Shown piece by piece: positions 43,078-52,167 of a DNA stretch of 64,000 nucleotides (its first letter is position 1; every line of letters starts with the position of its first letter). Source of the stretch: Planococcus sp. MB-3u-03 (lineage in GTDB: Bacteria; Bacillota; Bacilli; Bacillales_A; Planococcaceae); contig NZ_CP025135.1 of NCBI RefSeq assembly GCF_002833405.1, positions 2,461,501 to 2,525,500 on the forward strand. The letters are read 5' to 3'. A program made the translations under genes and the position numbers. Below the pieces are notes generated by a model. That model made no database searches, was not told the origin of the DNA, and saw only the letters and a list, made by a program, of their open reading frames with translations.

Positions 43078-44028
43078 TCATCCTTCAAACAAAGGACTGA
43101 CTGGCTTTTCGTTGTGCACGTGCTCGATTGCTTCTGCAAGCAATGGCGCGATCGAGAGAATGGTGATTTTCGGGATGCGTTTTTCTTTCGGCACGTGGAT
43201 TGTGTTCGTGACCACGAGTTCCGTTAAAGCGGAGTCTTGGATGCGTTGAACGGAATCGCCGGACAATACGGCATGCGTACAGCAAGCGTAGACCGCTTTC
43301 GCGCCATTTTCCACGAGCAGGTTCGCTGCATCGGAAATGGTCTTCGCTGTATCGACGATGTCGACGATGATGACGGCGTTTTTGCCTTTGATGTCTCCGA
43401 CGATGTTCATCGTCTCAGCTTCGCCTGGCATTTTGCGCTTGTCGATAAAGCCGATTGGGACATCGAGACGATCCGCCAGTCTGCGAGCTCTGGTCAATCC
43501 ACCATTGTCCGGTGCTACGACAATGGCATCTTCGAGGTTTTTATTGATGAAATGCTGCGATAACTCGGTAATGCCGAGCAGTTGGTCAACCGGAATATTG
43601 AAGAAGCCTTGTACTTGCGGTGCGTGGAAATCCATCGTGATGACATGGTCCACACCCGCTTTTACCAGCATGTTTGCCACGAGTTTCGCCGTGATCGGTT
43701 CACGTGAACTCGCTTTCCGGTCTTGTCGCGCGTATCCGTAATATGGAATGACCGCTGTGATGGAGTCTGCTGATGCCCGCTTCAAGGCGTCGATCATGAT
43801 TAATAATTCCATGACGTGTTCGTGTCCTGGCTGCGAAGTCGATTGAACAACATAGACTTCCGCACCGCGCACGCTTTCTTCGATATGGATCTGGATTTCC
43901 CCATCGCTAAAATGGGTGATGGAGTTCTTGCCCAGCTCACAGCCGAGATGATCCGCGATCTCCTGAGCCAGTTCCTGATTTGAATTCAACGAAAATAGCT
44001 TGAAATTGTCTCTTAATTGATAAGCCAC
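43078..44028 (-). CDS. Divergent ribose-phosphate pyrophosphokinase (Prs paralogue)
   Basis: 316 residues, full-length PRPP synthetase fold: [46 protein letters not shown] (ATP site), and [19 protein letters not shown]. Two signature sites deviate from normal Prs. SPDHGG reads APDNGG, and the PRPP loop DDIIDTAGT reads VDIVDTAKT. It stands alone with its own terminator rather than in the glmU-prs operon. It may be a second, specialised or regulatory Prs, as in Listeria where two paralogues occur. Activity is uncertain. Confidence 0.85.
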   Translation of the reverse strand: MAYQLRDNFKLFSLNSNQELAQEIADHLGCELGKNSITHFSDGEIQIHIEESVRGAEVYVVQSTSQPGHEHVMELLIMIDALKRASADSITAVIPYYGYARQDRKASSREPITAKLVANMLVKAGVDHVITMDFHAPQVQGFFNIPVDQLLGITELSQHFINKNLEDAIVVAPDNGGLTRARRLADRLDVPIGFIDKRKMPGEAETMNIVGDIKGKNAVIIVDIVDTAKTISDAANLLVENGAKAVYACCTHAVLSGDSVQRIQDSALTELVVTNTIHVPKEKRIPKITILSIAPLLAEAIEHVHNEKPVSPLFEG

Positions 44029-44179
44029 CGTTCAACTCCCCTTTCAGCAAATTATAAATTCGTAAATTGATAGCTGACTGTTTCCCATGAAATTCTGTTC
44101 ATGCGGCTTGTATCAGTTGATTTCATGATAGCTCTTTCTGGTCGCAAATGCCACCCAAGATGGAGAATCGCGCCCTTGT

Positions 44180-44497
44180 TCACAGGCTTAGTAGAAAATC
44201 TGCCACAATATCGAGATTCCAAATTAAGATGATTAATCCGATGAGTGAAGCTGCCATCAACAAACTGATCAAACGGAAAGCAGCGAGCCGGAACCTCTCC
44301 TGGAAAAACTTCTCGCTACACCAAAACAGGAAGCTGAACAAGAAACCGAAAATGAAAAAAGGGCCGTCTCCATACGAAAACACTTCTTCCAAATCTCGTT
44401 TCTCCCCATCTTTCATCGGCTTCACGGCTACGTATATATTTTGAAGTGCAATGCCAGCCAAAAGCACTGTGAGCGCAATTATTATCCATAACGACAA
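44180..44497 (-). CDS. Three-helix membrane protein, unknown
   Basis: 105 residues: WIIIALTVLLAGIALQNIYV, FFIFGFLFSFLFW and LISLLMAASLIGLIILIW. TTG start at 44497 with GAGGAG 9 bases before. No family recognised. Confidence 0.55.
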   Translation of the reverse strand: MSLWIIIALTVLLAGIALQNIYVAVKPMKDGEKRDLEEVFSYGDGPFFIFGFLFSFLFWCSEKFFQERFRLAAFRLISLLMAASLIGLIILIWNLDIVADFLLSL

Positions 44498-44667
44498 ACC
44501 TCATCTTCTCCTCGTCCAAAATACTTGATTGCTCAAAAACCTTCAGCATACTTCCACTCTATTTCGAATGACATGTAATTCCCTGAATTTTGAAACCATT
44601 TACCTATTATACCGTACAGTAGTTAAGGGGATTAACATTTTTTTCAAAAACCCAACTGGAGGTACAT

Positions 44668-44988
44668 ATGAAAAACTTACTCACCGTCTCAATTACCATG
44701 CTCGTACTCGTACTTGGCAATTGGCTTGCAAGCTTTTTCATGCCGCTCGGGTTTTTGGACATCGCTATCCCGTTCGCGGGGCTCGCGGTCGTCATCGTGT
44801 TCTTTTTCAAGTCGAAAGGCGGAATGGCCAGCCGCCAGTTGGACATGTCGATTCAAGGTTCGACCGGCATCCGGATGGAACAGGGCGCTCCTTCCGATCG
44901 TTCCTATATTTTGATCGGCTCGATTTTGTATTTAGTGCTGATGGTCGGGATTACGTTTTTCGCCTACCGGGAGTATTTTTTAAATTAA
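44668..44988 (+). CDS. Three-helix membrane protein preceding the permease fusion
   Basis: 106 residues: TVSITMLVLVLGNWLASFF, IAIPFAGLAVVIVFFF and YILIGSILYLVLMVGITFF. ACTGGAGG precedes the ATG. First gene of a three-gene plus-strand operon with 45027 and 47035. Confidence 0.65.
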   Translation: MKNLLTVSITMLVLVLGNWLASFFMPLGFLDIAIPFAGLAVVIVFFFKSKGGMASRQLDMSIQGSTGIRMEQGAPSDRSYILIGSILYLVLMVGITFFAYREYFLN

Positions 44989-45026
44989 GTGAGACGCGAT
45001 GATCAATTTGATTAAGGGGGGCGAAT

Positions 45027-47003
45027 ATGAAACGGCTTTGGACGATTTTAACGAAATTTATCTTTGGCGTCATCGGCATCATTTTGATCAGCGCTGCTCC
45101 AGCTTTATTCAATGGAGCTTCTTTTTTGGATTTCCGTTCTTATGTAGAGGCTTTGCAAATGATTTTCAGCGGATTTACGACCGCTTCCGAATGGACCTTG
45201 AACTACAGCAATCCGTCTTCTCTTGAGACAATCCCTGTATCCTTCGAGAAGTTTTTAAGCGGTCCCTATTTGTATTCGATGTCCATCTTCCTCATGGCAC
45301 TGGCATTAGCTTTTGTTTCAGCCTTTATCCTCTCTTTTGCCGTGTTGTTGTCGAAAGGCGCCTTGAAGCGCTCGATGCTGGAAATCATTAAGGTCCTTCA
45401 GTCTTTCCCTGACTTCGCCTACATATTCTTGATTCAAATTGGCGTCATCGCCATTTTTCAACAGACCGGTTTTTTGCTTCTTAGCTTTTACAGCCTAGGC
45501 GGCGAGGAGATTTACTTGGCGCCCGTCGTGTGTTTATCGGTCGTGCCCGCCGTATTGTTTTTAAAGCTGTTCATTTTATTGTACGAAGAAGAACAGCGAT
45601 ACCCTTATGTGGAACTTGCACGTTCCAAAGGGCTGAGCCGTTTTGAGGTTCTGTGGAAACATTGTACGTCCAATGTATTGAAAAGTGCGTTCTATCAATC
45701 CAAATCGATTGTTTGGTTGGCTCTTTCTGCACTATTGATCATTGAGTATCTATTCGGGATTGAAGGCATTTTGTATTATTTGCGTAATGATCTCAGCCCG
45801 AAAGGCATTGCGTTCATTTTATTGACGGTGTTCATGCCGTTCTTTGTTTTCTATGCGGTGGTGGAGTTATGGCTTGGAAAATACGAGATCGAGCGAAATG
45901 CGGTTTTCGGCAAATTCAATTTGCGCCTCTTCGACTTGAATGAAATCCGGGCTAGCCTTCGCTCGCTTTTTACAAAACGACAATCTGCTTCGATGCGCAC
46001 AGCATCTTATAAGAATCCGCGTATCTTCATTCCTGCATTTATTGTGCTCGGCCTGTTAACGGCGAGCATCCTTTATGGCGTATTCACAGGCGATGCCATC
46101 GCACAAACGAATTATGTGTACGACGAAGAAGGCAGCATTGAAAGCAGCGCGCCGCATTCACCTTCTGCTGAAATCCTTTTCGGAACCGACCCTTATGGCT
46201 ATTCGATCGCCCAGCAATTAGTGGTCGGCATGAAATACACCATTGTCTTGAGTTTATTGATCGCCAGTTTGCGCATCGTCTTCGGCTATCTGTTCGGCAT
46301 GGTCTACACCTTCTTCTTTACCGACAGGCTGCGGCATTTCGTCAATTCGATCGCAGAAGGCATGCATTTTTTGCCGCTGACGTTAATAACTTATATTTTG
46401 TTGTTGCCGGTCCTCATCAGTTTCGGCCAATGGGAGTTGAGCTTGGCAGAGCGTTTAATCTTCCAAGTGTTGATCATGTCTCTCGTCGTCTTTCCGATCA
46501 CCATGAGCTCCATCGGGAATGAAATGAATGAGACCTTGAAGAAAGACTATGTCATCAGTTCGGTCTTGATGGGCGGGTCGATGAGTTGGATCCTGTCGAA
46601 GCACATCCAACCGGAACTTTGGCCGAAACTCTTGTTGATGTGGGTGCAGCACATCATTCAAGTGTTGCAGATGTTCGTTCACCTCGGCATCTTGAATATC
46701 TTTGTCGGCGGCGCCGTTGCCCAATCCGATTCGCCGCGGCTCGTTCCGGAAATTTACGAACTCTCGGGCATGATCGCTATTTCCCGGGAAGTTTTCTCCA
46801 CCAACCAATTCTGGATGATCCTCCCGCCTTTAGCCGTGTTCATGATCCTGATCTATTGCTTTATCACGATCGCTGAAGGGCTTACGCAGAAACAATTGCC
46901 GATCGTGCAACCGGAAGTAGAAGATGCACGGGATTCTGTGAAAAGCTCAGATCCTAGAGCTTCTTTTACACGCATTCGTTATGCAGAAGCCAATAAAGAA
47001 TGA
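45027..47003 (+). CDS. Fused double ABC-type permease (DppB/DppC-like)
   Basis: 658 residues holding two complete permease modules in one chain. Module 1 (about 1-300) has the EAA-type loop YVELARSKGLSRFEVLWKHC. Module 2 (about 330-630) has a long outer insert after its first helix (EILFGTDPYGYSIAQQLVVG, the typical DppC start) and the EAA-type loop DYVISSVLMGGSMSWILSKH. Separate DppB and DppC are the rule, so this is a fusion. No ATPase or binding protein is adjacent. RBS AAGGGGGGCG. Peptide, nickel or related uptake is possible; inference. Confidence 0.8.
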   Translation: MKRLWTILTKFIFGVIGIILISAAPALFNGASFLDFRSYVEALQMIFSGFTTASEWTLNYSNPSSLETIPVSFEKFLSGPYLYSMSIFLMALALAFVSAFILSFAVLLSKGALKRSMLEIIKVLQSFPDFAYIFLIQIGVIAIFQQTGFLLLSFYSLGGEEIYLAPVVCLSVVPAVLFLKLFILLYEEEQRYPYVELARSKGLSRFEVLWKHCTSNVLKSAFYQSKSIVWLALSALLIIEYLFGIEGILYYLRNDLSPKGIAFILLTVFMPFFVFYAVVELWLGKYEIERNAVFGKFNLRLFDLNEIRASLRSLFTKRQSASMRTASYKNPRIFIPAFIVLGLLTASILYGVFTGDAIAQTNYVYDEEGSIESSAPHSPSAEILFGTDPYGYSIAQQLVVGMKYTIVLSLLIASLRIVFGYLFGMVYTFFFTDRLRHFVNSIAEGMHFLPLTLITYILLLPVLISFGQWELSLAERLIFQVLIMSLVVFPITMSSIGNEMNETLKKDYVISSVLMGGSMSWILSKHIQPELWPKLLLMWVQHIIQVLQMFVHLGILNIFVGGAVAQSDSPRLVPEIYELSGMIAISREVFSTNQFWMILPPLAVFMILIYCFITIAEGLTQKQLPIVQPEVEDARDSVKSSDPRASFTRIRYAEANKE

Positions 47004-47034
47004 ACGGTTTACCTCATCGATAAAGGAGAATTGG

Positions 47035-47595
47035 ATGCTATTTTCAAAATGGACTGTTTACCAAGCGGCCGCTTTGACAGGCCTGATTGGGCTAGCTGTT
47101 CTGGCCGAATTTTATTCACTTGATATCGGAAACGCGCTCGCGTCGGGTGCCATCAGCTCGATGCTAATCGTGCTAACCTTCATCTTGCTGAGCACGAGCT
47201 TGATTCATTTGTTTTTCGTTTTCCACAGCAAAAAAAGCGAGCGCTTCTTGTCGCATCCCTTATGGAACAAGATGAACGTGCTGTCGGGACTGGTGCTCGT
47301 CTTTTCAGTCGTTGTATTCATTTCAGCTGGGATGTTCACTCCTTTAAATGACTGGATTACGGATGGCCGCTGGATCTTATACGGGATTCTTTATTTATTT
47401 TTGTTCCTATACAGCCTATTCGTGCTGTCGGTCGTGCACAAAGTGAAGCAGCGCAGCGCGAAAGAAACGAAGATCGAAATCTCGTTCGGCGCCACTGTCG
47501 TAAGCTTATGTGTATTGCTTTTCCTTTTAATTCCAAAACAGCCTCCGGTTGAGACCATTTTATGGCTCGAACCGGAGGCTGTTTTATCTGATTGA
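47035..47595 (+). CDS. Five-helix membrane protein, 3' end doubtful
   Basis: About 186 residues as read, with five helices. AAAGGAG lies 8 bases before the ATG. The last 20 codons run through the terminator hairpin 47535-47585. A one-base change in the CTTTTAA run at 47524 would stop the frame right before it. The true protein is therefore probably about 165 residues. Confidence 0.6.
   Translation: MLFSKWTVYQAAALTGLIGLAVLAEFYSLDIGNALASGAISSMLIVLTFILLSTSLIHLFFVFHSKKSERFLSHPLWNKMNVLSGLVLVFSVVVFISAGMFTPLNDWITDGRWILYGILYLFLFLYSLFVLSVVHKVKQRSAKETKIEISFGATVVSLCVLLFLLIPKQPPVETILWLEPEAVLSD
47535..47585. terminator. Bidirectional terminator in the convergent gap
   Basis: AAACAGCCTCCGGTT/AACCGGAGGCTGTTT, 15-bp perfect stem, T-rich on both sides. 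It lies within the 3' ends of both flanking frames as read. Confidence 0.85.
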
Positions 47596-47604
47596 ATACA
47601 ATTT

Positions 47605-47930
47605 TTAGGGCCTTGCCTTTTTGGCATGATTCCAAGTTCAGCAACGAACATCATCAATAAGCAGTAGAACGCCGTCAGGCTAGCGGCATTCGCTGTGCTA
47701 GCGGGCTGAGGAAACGCATAATTGTAGACAGCCAAATTGACAATCAACGCCAGAACAAAACCCGCATACGAGAATGTAAGTAAATGACTCCCAACGATTA
47801 TTCGTTTATCGTTTGTCGAATCCCATGGCACCGACTTTGCGACGACAATAGATTCTTTGATTTGCCCAAATGCCCCTTAGGCAAACCCGGCGATGATAAG
47901 AACCGTAACGAGATCCACCAACCATTGCAT
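47605..47930 (-). pseudogene. Small membrane protein with an in-frame stop codon
   Basis: ATG 47930 with GGAGG: MQWLVDLVTVLIIAGFA, then TAA at 47877-47879, then GAFGQIKESIVVAKSVPWDS and helices FAGFVLALIV-type and LTAFYCLLMMFVAELGIMP. The TAA most likely replaces a TAC/TAT Tyr codon. A second change (one missing A near 47625) would end the protein at 47605 just before the terminator. About 108 residues if restored. Follows the DUF4306 gene by 25 bases. Confidence 0.6.
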
Positions 47931-47955
47931 TCGAACACCTCCAAATTAAAAATCC

Positions 47956-48441
47956 TTAGTTCGACCGTTCGGCTGCACGGCGCATCCATTTTTGATTGTT
48001 GCGGTACAGAATAAGTACGAGCGTCAAGAGACCTAATAGCCCAAAGAATCCGGAAAACAAAGTGAGCCCGAGCGTCGGCGAATTGAGCAGCATCGCGCTC
48101 ATCAAGAGCAAGCCCACCGCCATCAGCGATAGGAAGATGATGTGCGTGGTCTTCCGGTTTCTCAACAGCCAAGCTGATAGCTGGAAGACGATGAACAAGA
48201 GTGACGCTGCCATCAATAAAGGAAACAGCGGCTCGAATTTCGCCGCATAGACGAAATGATCGATTACCAAAATATCGCTCGCTTCATTCACCGGGCCATT
48301 CAGCCAAGTGGAGAAAACAGCCGAGTATTTCCACTCCCACGAGATATCGCGAAGCTGTCCGCCTTCATACCAACTGGCGAGGGTCGAAAAGATAAATACC
48401 AAAAATGCACCGATCAGGTAGATGATGTTTTTGAATTTCAT
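47956..48441 (-). CDS. DUF4306-like membrane protein
   Basis: 161 residues, four helices. The N-terminal pattern IIYLIGAFLVFIFSTLASWYEGG then ISWEWKYSAVFSTWLNG matches the DUF4306 group of Bacillales proteins. Start at 48441 with GGAAAGGGGAA. Function unknown. Confidence 0.68.
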   Translation of the reverse strand: MKFKNIIYLIGAFLVFIFSTLASWYEGGQLRDISWEWKYSAVFSTWLNGPVNEASDILVIDHFVYAAKFEPLFPLLMAASLLFIVFQLSAWLLRNRKTTHIIFLSLMAVGLLLMSAMLLNSPTLGLTLFSGFFGLLGLLTLVLILYRNNQKWMRRAAERSN

Positions 48442-48474
48442 GCAATTCCCCTTTCCAGATTTATGTTTATGGTG

Positions 48475-48755
48475 TCATTTATTTTTAAGCTTAATGCCAA
48501 TATTTTTTAGTTGCACCTTCACATCCCAGTGTTTCGGCTGTTCTTTTTTCATGAACCACTCTGCCCCGTTCGCTAACCATTCCGCTCTGTAGGTTTCAAA
48601 TGTATAGCCCTGGTCTAAATCATCATAGCCTGGTTGGAAGGCACAACAAGTGCAGATCAAGCTATAATCGGGGAGTCCATTTCTATAAAGTGGTCCTCGA
48701 AGTCCGTCAAACCCCCACAAACTGAACAGACATAAAACTTCTTTTTGAATATCAT
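48475..48755 (-). pseudogene. Small zinc-ribbon-like protein, one missing G as read
   Basis: ATG 48755 (AAGGTGAGGG upstream): KKKFYVCSVCGG, then a missing G in the GGGGG run near 48708, then FDGLRGPLYRNGLPDYSLICTCC and FQPGYDD...ETYRAEWLANGAEWF. The CxxC and CxCC pairs suggest a zinc ribbon. About 93 residues when restored. Confidence 0.65.
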
Positions 48756-48838
48756 TTATGCCCTCACCTTTTCGCTATCCTTTTATAAATCAATCAATTG
48801 TTATATTTAGGTTACAAAGGGTTATTTCCTTTAATATA

Positions 48839-48991
48839 CTAAGACTCAGATGGAATATCTACATAATTATGGAAATAACTAAAGTTACCCCGAACAAACA
48901 CTCTCTTTTCCTCAATCCAATCTGCATTTACCATTAAGTCTTTTAGATTTTGTAAATTCTCACCCATAGGGACATATGTCCTTCCATCCAC
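48839..48991 (-). pseudogene. C-terminal remnant of an unknown protein
   Basis: A 50-codon frame with protein-like composition: VDGRTYVPMGENLQNLKDLM, then NADWIEEKRVFVRGNFSYFH, ending YVDIPSES. No ribosome site; a stop lies 4 codons upstream of the GTG. Likely a gene fragment. Confidence 0.35.
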
Positions 48992-49036
48992 TCGAAATGC
49001 CGATTATTCTTATATTAACGAAAGGCGGTGGACCGG

Positions 49037-49462
49037 ATGAAAGGAATTTTATTTGCGCTGGCGGGCGGGTTTTTCCTGACTTTCCAAAGCGTAGCGAACG
49101 CGACGATCAGCGACCGGATCGGCACGTGGCAAGCGGCTGCAATGACCCAGCTGACGGGCTTTGTGCTGGCAATCTTAATTGTTTTGGCGCTAAGAGACAC
49201 ATCAATCAAACACTTGAAACAAGTTTCCCCATTATATGCCTCTGGCGGCTTGCTCGCGGCGTTCATCTTGTTCAGTAATATGACAGCCGTCCATCGCATG
49301 GGCGTGACACTGACGATTAGTCTGTTCCTCATTGCCCAGCTGATCGCGGCAATCGTCATCGACGGCAAAGGCTGGTTCGATATGGCGAAGAAGCATGTCG
49401 GGAAGACTCAGATCGTCGGCGTGTTATTGATGATTACAGGCATTCTTGTATTGAAATGGTAA
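49037..49462 (+). CDS. YdcZ-family DMT transporter
   Basis: 141 residues, five helices: GILFALAGGFFLTFQSVANA at the N-terminus, then TWQAAAMTQLTGF and VGVLLMITGILVLKW. This half-size DMT (YdcZ) family often occurs as pairs. The Met at 49037 follows GGCGGTGG. It precedes a Crp/Fnr regulator by 12 bases, with a second YdcZ protein after it. Confidence 0.8.
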   Translation: MKGILFALAGGFFLTFQSVANATISDRIGTWQAAAMTQLTGFVLAILIVLALRDTSIKHLKQVSPLYASGGLLAAFILFSNMTAVHRMGVTLTISLFLIAQLIAAIVIDGKGWFDMAKKHVGKTQIVGVLLMITGILVLKW

Positions 49463-49474
49463 GGAGGAAAAACG

Positions 49475-50137
49475 ATGCAGCTGATTAACGAGTATCTTCA
49501 TCAGTATGAGTTGGCGGATTTATTCCCTTCTGGCGTCATCGATTCGATACAGATCGAGCGTTTCGCGGCAGGACATAGATTGTTCTCGCAAGGCGACCAG
49601 GCCGATACTTTGTACTTGCTCGTTGAAGGCAAATTGAAGATCTCCATGCTGTCCCCGGAAGGCAAGCGGCTGATTTTGGCGTTCAAGACACCTTTTGATA
49701 TCGTCGGCGATATCGAGTACGTGCAAAAATGCCCGTTCATCAATACGGTCGAAGCCGTGACCGATTTGGTGCTGTTGCGCGTCCCGCACCACGCTTTAGA
49801 CAATGAGATGAATGGCAATGCCTTGTTCCAGCAATTTCTATTGGAGACGATTACACGTAAGTTCGTGACGAAAGCACAGGAATTGAATTTCAATTTGCTG
49901 TATGCGGTCGATGTCCGCGTGGCGAGTTACTTACTGTCGATGACGCCGGATAAGCCACGGCTCGATTCGCCGTCGCTCGTCGATATGGCGGACTTGATCG
50001 GCACGAGCTATCGCCATTTGAACCGGGTGCTCCAAAAGTTTGAGCAGTCGGGCTGGATCCAGCGCAATAACGGCAAGATCGATTTGCTCGACCGGGGCGC
50101 TTTATTGGATCAGGCAGGGCATAATATTTACGAATAG
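49475..50137 (+). CDS. Crp/Fnr-family regulator
   Basis: 220 residues. Cyclic-nucleotide-binding fold (FAAGHRLFSQGDQADTLYLLVEGKLKISMLSPEGKRLILAF), dimer helix, and C-terminal HTH (LVDMADLIGTSYRHLNRVLQKFEQSGWIQ). The cNMP-site Arg-Ser/Thr pair is not obvious. There is no Fnr Cys cluster. Sandwiched between two YdcZ transporters, resembling YeiL-type regulators. Confidence 0.83.
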   Translation: MQLINEYLHQYELADLFPSGVIDSIQIERFAAGHRLFSQGDQADTLYLLVEGKLKISMLSPEGKRLILAFKTPFDIVGDIEYVQKCPFINTVEAVTDLVLLRVPHHALDNEMNGNALFQQFLLETITRKFVTKAQELNFNLLYAVDVRVASYLLSMTPDKPRLDSPSLVDMADLIGTSYRHLNRVLQKFEQSGWIQRNNGKIDLLDRGALLDQAGHNIYE

Positions 50138-50149
50138 GAGGAACACACA

Positions 50150-50632
50150 ATGGTTCTTGGCATTATATTGGCCCTTTCAGGCGGCGTTTTTGTCTGCCTC
50201 CAAAATATATTCAACGCGAATGTGAAACAACACGTCAGCGTCTGGACGACGACGGCACTCGTGTTATTTCTTGGATTTTTCGGCTCGTTTGTCGCAGGTC
50301 TCTCGTTTAATGGAATAGGCCTATTTCGTTTCGAGGCAGAGCCGTGGTTTTGGTTCAGCGGCGTGCTCGGTGTCGGAGTCGTCGTCTGCGTCACGCAAGG
50401 CGTCCAGGCAATGGGCCCGAGCCGCGCGATTTCGATTGTCATGGTGTCGCAGATTTTCTTCGGTTTGATGTGGGATACGGCAGGGTGGTTCGGGCTCGAG
50501 CAAGTTCCGTTCACATGGCAATCGCTGCTCGGCGTGCTTTTGATCAGTGCAGGCATCCTATTGTTCCAGCTCGGGCCAACCTTGGAGCGAAAACCGTTCG
50601 TCCAAAAGCAGAAAGCACAACATGAGGCGTAA
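50150..50632 (+). CDS. YdcZ-family DMT transporter, second copy
   Basis: 160 residues, five helices: GIILALSGGVFVCLQNIFNA, VWTTTALVLFLGFFGSF and LLGVLLISAGILLF. Probably partners the 49037 protein as a heterodimer. AGGAGG precedes the ATG, 12 bases after the regulator stop. Confidence 0.82.
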   Translation: MVLGIILALSGGVFVCLQNIFNANVKQHVSVWTTTALVLFLGFFGSFVAGLSFNGIGLFRFEAEPWFWFSGVLGVGVVVCVTQGVQAMGPSRAISIVMVSQIFFGLMWDTAGWFGLEQVPFTWQSLLGVLLISAGILLFQLGPTLERKPFVQKQKAQHEA

Positions 50633-50809
50633 TTCCGGAGAGATTCCCCGTTCCTGCAAAATTTGTCTGCTATTCCAGCATCAGACTTCGTGCATATTTT
50701 TTCAACTGCTATATTATGAATGTATAATACTGTTTGTTTGAATTCGTGAAGTTTATTTGACGCATGATTTTTTATATATGAGATGTCGTGCTATTGAGGA
50801 GTAGGAAAA

Positions 50810-51658
50810 ATGTTCAAAAATGTTGAATTGCAGGATTTTTTGCTTGAGAAAACGAAAGGCTTGACGGAACAATGGTATGAAACACTCGATAAAAGTTCGG
50901 GCGGCGTCTACGGCGAAACCGAGCCACAGGCAATCGAGAAGCTGAAACAGCAGAATTATGAGTTCCACGAGCTGTTCTGCTCGGCTTTCAGCAAGGAGAA
51001 AAACGATTGCATCGAGATCTTCAAGGAATGGATTGTACGCGTTGCCAATGACGAAGCGCATTTGTCGACACCGTTCAACTCGGTCATCAAAGAATTTTTC
51101 CGCACGCAAAAGCAATACTTGGAGCTGATCGAGGAATTTGCTGTCCTGCAGGAAGAAACCATTTCGCATGCCCAGTTGAATGCATGGAATCAAGCCGTGG
51201 TCGACACGACAAATGCCATCATTCTCGAGTTTATCGACCAGAACACGAAAGCGGCCGAACGCCGTTTGAATGCTCAGCAGGAAATGATCGTCGAAATGAG
51301 CGCACCGGTCATCTTGCTTTCAAAAGACAGCGGATTGCTTCCGTTGATCGGTGAGATCAATACATACCGTGCAAAAATCGTCTTCGAAACAGTCTTGCAG
51401 CAATGCCATGAGAAATCGATTGAGCGTCTGTTTATCGACCTTTCCGGTGTTCCAATCATCGATACGATGGTCGCCCACCAAATCTTCCAGCTGATCGAGG
51501 GCTTGAAAATCATCGGTGTGCGCACGGCACTCGCCGGCATTAGCCCGGAAATCGCCCAGACCGCAATCCAATTGGGCGTCAACTTCGGCGAAATCGATGT
51601 CTACAATAAATTGGACCAGGCCTTGCGCTATCACAAATTAGAGTTTACGAACAACTAA
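50810..51658 (+). CDS. RsbR-type stressosome protein
   Basis: 282 residues. An N-terminal non-haem globin-like helical sensor (about 1-150) is followed by a C-terminal STAS domain: EMSAPVILLSKDSGLLPLIGEI...RLFIDLSGVPIIDTMVAHQI. RsbR paralogues form stressosomes with RsbS and are phosphorylated by RsbT on STAS Thr/Ser residues; here the Thr of the second site is Ser (DLSG). It is an isolated paralogue with no rsbS/T beside it. GAGGAGTAGG before the ATG. Confidence 0.85.
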   Translation: MFKNVELQDFLLEKTKGLTEQWYETLDKSSGGVYGETEPQAIEKLKQQNYEFHELFCSAFSKEKNDCIEIFKEWIVRVANDEAHLSTPFNSVIKEFFRTQKQYLELIEEFAVLQEETISHAQLNAWNQAVVDTTNAIILEFIDQNTKAAERRLNAQQEMIVEMSAPVILLSKDSGLLPLIGEINTYRAKIVFETVLQQCHEKSIERLFIDLSGVPIIDTMVAHQIFQLIEGLKIIGVRTALAGISPEIAQTAIQLGVNFGEIDVYNKLDQALRYHKLEFTNN

Positions 51659-51666
51659 AATCACTA

Positions 51667-51709
51667 CAAGAAAATCCATCCGCAGTGTCTCTGCGGATGG
51701 ATTTTCTTG
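51667..51709. terminator. Bidirectional terminator
   Basis: CAAGAAAATCCATCCGCAG/CTGCGGATGGATTTTCTTG, 19-bp perfect stem in the convergent gap. Confidence 0.85.
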
Positions 51710-51714
51710 TATGC

Positions 51715-52167
51715 TTATCGGTTTTCAGCGATGCGCTTTAATTCGGCAGCGCGCGTCGACAGGAATTTTTCCATATGGCGTTCGAGAAATAATTTATCGG
51801 CAAGTTTTCCGATAATCCCAAACGGCGCCCGGTAAACGAACCAATCTTTCATCAGGGTGCCGCTTCCACTTTCGGTAAACTCATGTGTGTGATGGAAAGA
51901 ATGAAAAGCGCCTTTTACCATGGCATCGCTGAATCGGTACGGCCGTTCCATATCGGTGATTTTCGATGTGAGCGTTTGGCGGACGCCAAGATGCGTCGCT
52001 TTCCACGTCACCCAATCGCCTAGTTCCATCAGGCCGCTCGTCGTCCCCGCAATCGCGCGTTCGTTGGTCTTCGAGACGGTTTCGATATGCACTTCGATAC
52101 TTCGCGCCAGGTCAAATACACGTTCGATTGATGCTTCAATATAAGTTTCATGATAGATCATGGGCAT
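51715..52167 (-). CDS. SRPBCC-family protein
   Basis: A 150-residue START/polyketide-cyclase-like fold: YHETYIEASIERVFDLARSI, VTWKATHLGVRQTLTSKITD, and HTHEFTESGSGTLMKDWFVY. The wording resembles ligand-binding SRPBCC proteins sometimes annotated as cell-division inhibitors. No catalytic residues can be assigned. Confidence 0.75.
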   Translation of the reverse strand: MPMIYHETYIEASIERVFDLARSIEVHIETVSKTNERAIAGTTSGLMELGDWVTWKATHLGVRQTLTSKITDMERPYRFSDAMVKGAFHSFHHTHEFTESGSGTLMKDWFVYRAPFGIIGKLADKLFLERHMEKFLSTRAAELKRIAENR

